DNA from: Acidobacteria bacterium AB60
GTDB taxonomy: Bacteria; Acidobacteriota; Terriglobia; Terriglobales; Acidobacteriaceae
Direction: 5' to 3'
NCBI GenBank assembly: GCA_008682415.1
Contig: VANK01000006.1
Location: 248,001 to 312,000, forward strand
DNA length: 64,000 bases
The notes under the pieces were generated by a model. That model was not told where the DNA came from and did not search any database. It worked only from the letters and a program-made list of their open reading frames with translations. Made by a program: the position numbers and the translations under genes. Shown in pieces: positions 62,808-64,000 of this stretch (positions within the stretch are counted from its first letter, which is position 1; the number at the start of each line of letters is the position of its first letter).

Positions 62808-63127
62808 GAAGGCGCCGCGCCGGGCGATGCGAGTATCAAGGCGAGGCAGACGTCACGTGCTTTGAGTATGTGAGATGGAGCACATCCACCGGTCACAGGT
62901 AACCGCTGTACCCATTTCGATTACTGGTGACACCAGCTCCGTCTGGAGACACGAGCCGCGAAGGTGCATAATCTCTTGTATTGGTCGCTTCAGGCATGGC
63001 TTAGCCGAGGTTGAAGCGGCCGGTGGTTTCCCCGAGGTCATAGCGCAGGAGGATGCCGCCACACGCGCGGATCCTGGCCTGTGGCCATGCACCAGGCAGG
63101 CCATCCGGCGGGCGGGCTTCCTTGAGA
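62808..63127. other. Intergenic region before the winged-helix regulator
   Basis: A 320-base stretch. Around 62898-62945 it contains partly complementary segments (GGTCACAGGTAACC and GGTGACACC). The open frame at 62875-63441 overlaps the regulator in another phase and has no recognisable domain. Nothing else can be supported. Confidence 0.45.
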
Positions 63128-64000
63128 ATGGTCGTCGGGATGGACCGTACTTTGCCGCAAGCAGATTCGGATTTTGTGTTTGGCAGCCTGCGCCTTCAGA
63201 CAGATGGCACGCTGTTTCGCGGCGAGGAAGCCATTCACCTGACTCCCAAGGAACTGGCGGCTCTGCGGCTGCTGCTGGCGCACCCCGGGCGGGTGGTTAC
63301 GCCAGCCGAGCTGAAGGAGGCGCTGTGGCCGGACGTGCACGTGACCGCGGACAGCATTCCGCGCTGCATTTCGTCGCTTCGCGCGCGGCTGGGCTCCGAC
63401 GTGCTGATACGGACAATCTACAAACGCGGGTATCGGCTTGAATCTTCAGTGCAGCGGGTAGAGGCGATGGAGAGCGAGCTCAAGCCTCGCCTGGCGATTC
63501 TTCCGTTCGCGACGGAGATGTTTGTTCCCGAATACCTGGGGGCCGCAATCGCAGAGGATGCGGGGACACACCTCCTCGTCTTCCATCCGTCGCTGATCCA
63601 TCTCTTGCCGCGCGATTCAGTGTGCGCGCTGGCGGAGACCGGGCTCAGTGCCCGGGAGGTGGGCCAACAACTGGCGGCGGATTACGTGCTTTCGGGCAGG
63701 ATCCAGGCTTCCACGTTGTTCCTGCGCATACGCGGGCAGATGATTCGCGTGTCAGATGGGGCGCAGATCTGGGCTGAGGAAGTGATGGGGCCACGAGACC
63801 GGTACGGAGTCATCGAGCAGCAACTTCTGGAGCGCCTGACGACGCGGCTCTCGGGCAAGGGCGAGGCACCGGTTGCGATGGTCTCGCGTGATGCCCAGGA
63901 TGGTCCTGATCAGCAGCGAGAGGAGGCTTTTCTTCTTGGCCGCTTCGATGCTCGAAGCCGAGACCCCCATCGCCTCGGCAGCGCGGTGGAGATGCTCTTC
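63128..64000 (+). CDS. Winged-helix (OmpR/CadC-type) transcriptional regulator, C-terminus cut off by the window edge
   Basis: The 3' end lies outside the window; about 291 residues are visible. The N-terminus is a Trans_reg_C winged helix: FGSLRLQTDGTLFRG, HLTPKELAALRLLLAHPGRVV, ELKEALWPDVHVTADSIPRC, LRARLGSDVLIRTIYKRGYRL. It then carries PRLAILPF, the start of a TolB-like domain common in CadC/adenylate-cyclase-type regulators, and a part with DYVLSGRIQASTLFLRIRGQMIRVSDGAQIW, typical of that domain. A TPR region would be expected next. ATG 63128 or, four codons on, 63140. No membrane helix is seen so far, unlike CadC. Confidence 0.85.
   Translation, partial: MVVGMDRTLPQADSDFVFGSLRLQTDGTLFRGEEAIHLTPKELAALRLLLAHPGRVVTPAELKEALWPDVHVTADSIPRCISSLRARLGSDVLIRTIYKRGYRLESSVQRVEAMESELKPRLAILPFATEMFVPEYLGAAIAEDAGTHLLVFHPSLIHLLPRDSVCALAETGLSAREVGQQLAADYVLSGRIQASTLFLRIRGQMIRVSDGAQIWAEEVMGPRDRYGVIEQQLLERLTTRLSGKGEAPVAMVSRDAQDGPDQQREEAFLLGRFDARSRDPHRLGSAVEMLF

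Overview
The window looks like chromosome from a GC-rich, diderm soil bacterium, most likely Acidobacteriota (Terriglobia / Acidobacteriaceae-like). This is inferred, not proved. The clues are a mraZ-to-murG division and cell-wall cluster, a meso-diaminopimelate-type MurE (DNPR motif), TonB and several outer-membrane beta-barrel proteins, many secreted carboxypeptidase-regulatory-like and VCBS-repeat proteins, and intergenic tandem and palindromic repeats of a kind I associate with that group. I see no prophage, insertion sequence, CRISPR array, tRNA or rRNA.

Left third (1-17.9 kb). A partial Tat-exported GH30 glycosidase lies at the edge. The rest is the peptidoglycan/division (dcw) cluster on the minus strand, transcribed right to left: mraZ, rsmH, ftsL, ftsI, murE, murF, a subclass B3 metallo-beta-lactamase, mraY, murD, ftsW, murG. 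A 2.1 kb insert holding two secreted low-complexity proteins (plus strand) and a DUF3224 protein (minus strand) separates these from murC. A promoter and a three-repeat MraZ operator can be read upstream of mraZ. The lactamase is translationally coupled to murF through a TTGA overlap.

Middle (17.8-43.3 kb). This part is mostly housekeeping and secreted proteins: pdxH, a DUF2127 membrane protein, an SRPBCC protein, two amidohydrolases (one without its metal-binding HxH), dxs with a terminator-like hairpin in its leader, a GAF/PAS histidine kinase, a KimA-type potassium permease, two coupled carboxypeptidase-regulatory-like proteins, outer-membrane proteins, a VCBS-repeat protein, acetyl-CoA synthetase with an MHS-type transporter, a VapBC toxin-antitoxin pair under a perfect palindrome, and galE.

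Right third (43.3-64 kb). A TonB protein is followed by a secreted protein with an M48-like region whose zinc motif is degenerate, and by a beta-barrel protein. Next come a SEC-C/TPR/O-GlcNAc-transferase-like protein, then the ribosomal operon rplM-rpsI-rpsB-tsf with a clear promoter, a long leader and hairpin-rich spacers. After these lie a TolB-like propeller, a DEVD-box RNA helicase, and a carbohydrate locus (GH3 glucosidase, class II aldolase, sugar porter, XRE-cupin regulator). The window ends with a DUF481 outer-membrane protein and a truncated winged-helix regulator.

The most unusual elements are the coupled B3 beta-lactamase inside the cell-wall operon, the apparent pseudo-protease beside tonB, the SEC-C-tagged OGT-like protein, and a family of modular hairpins placed in spacers of essential operons.
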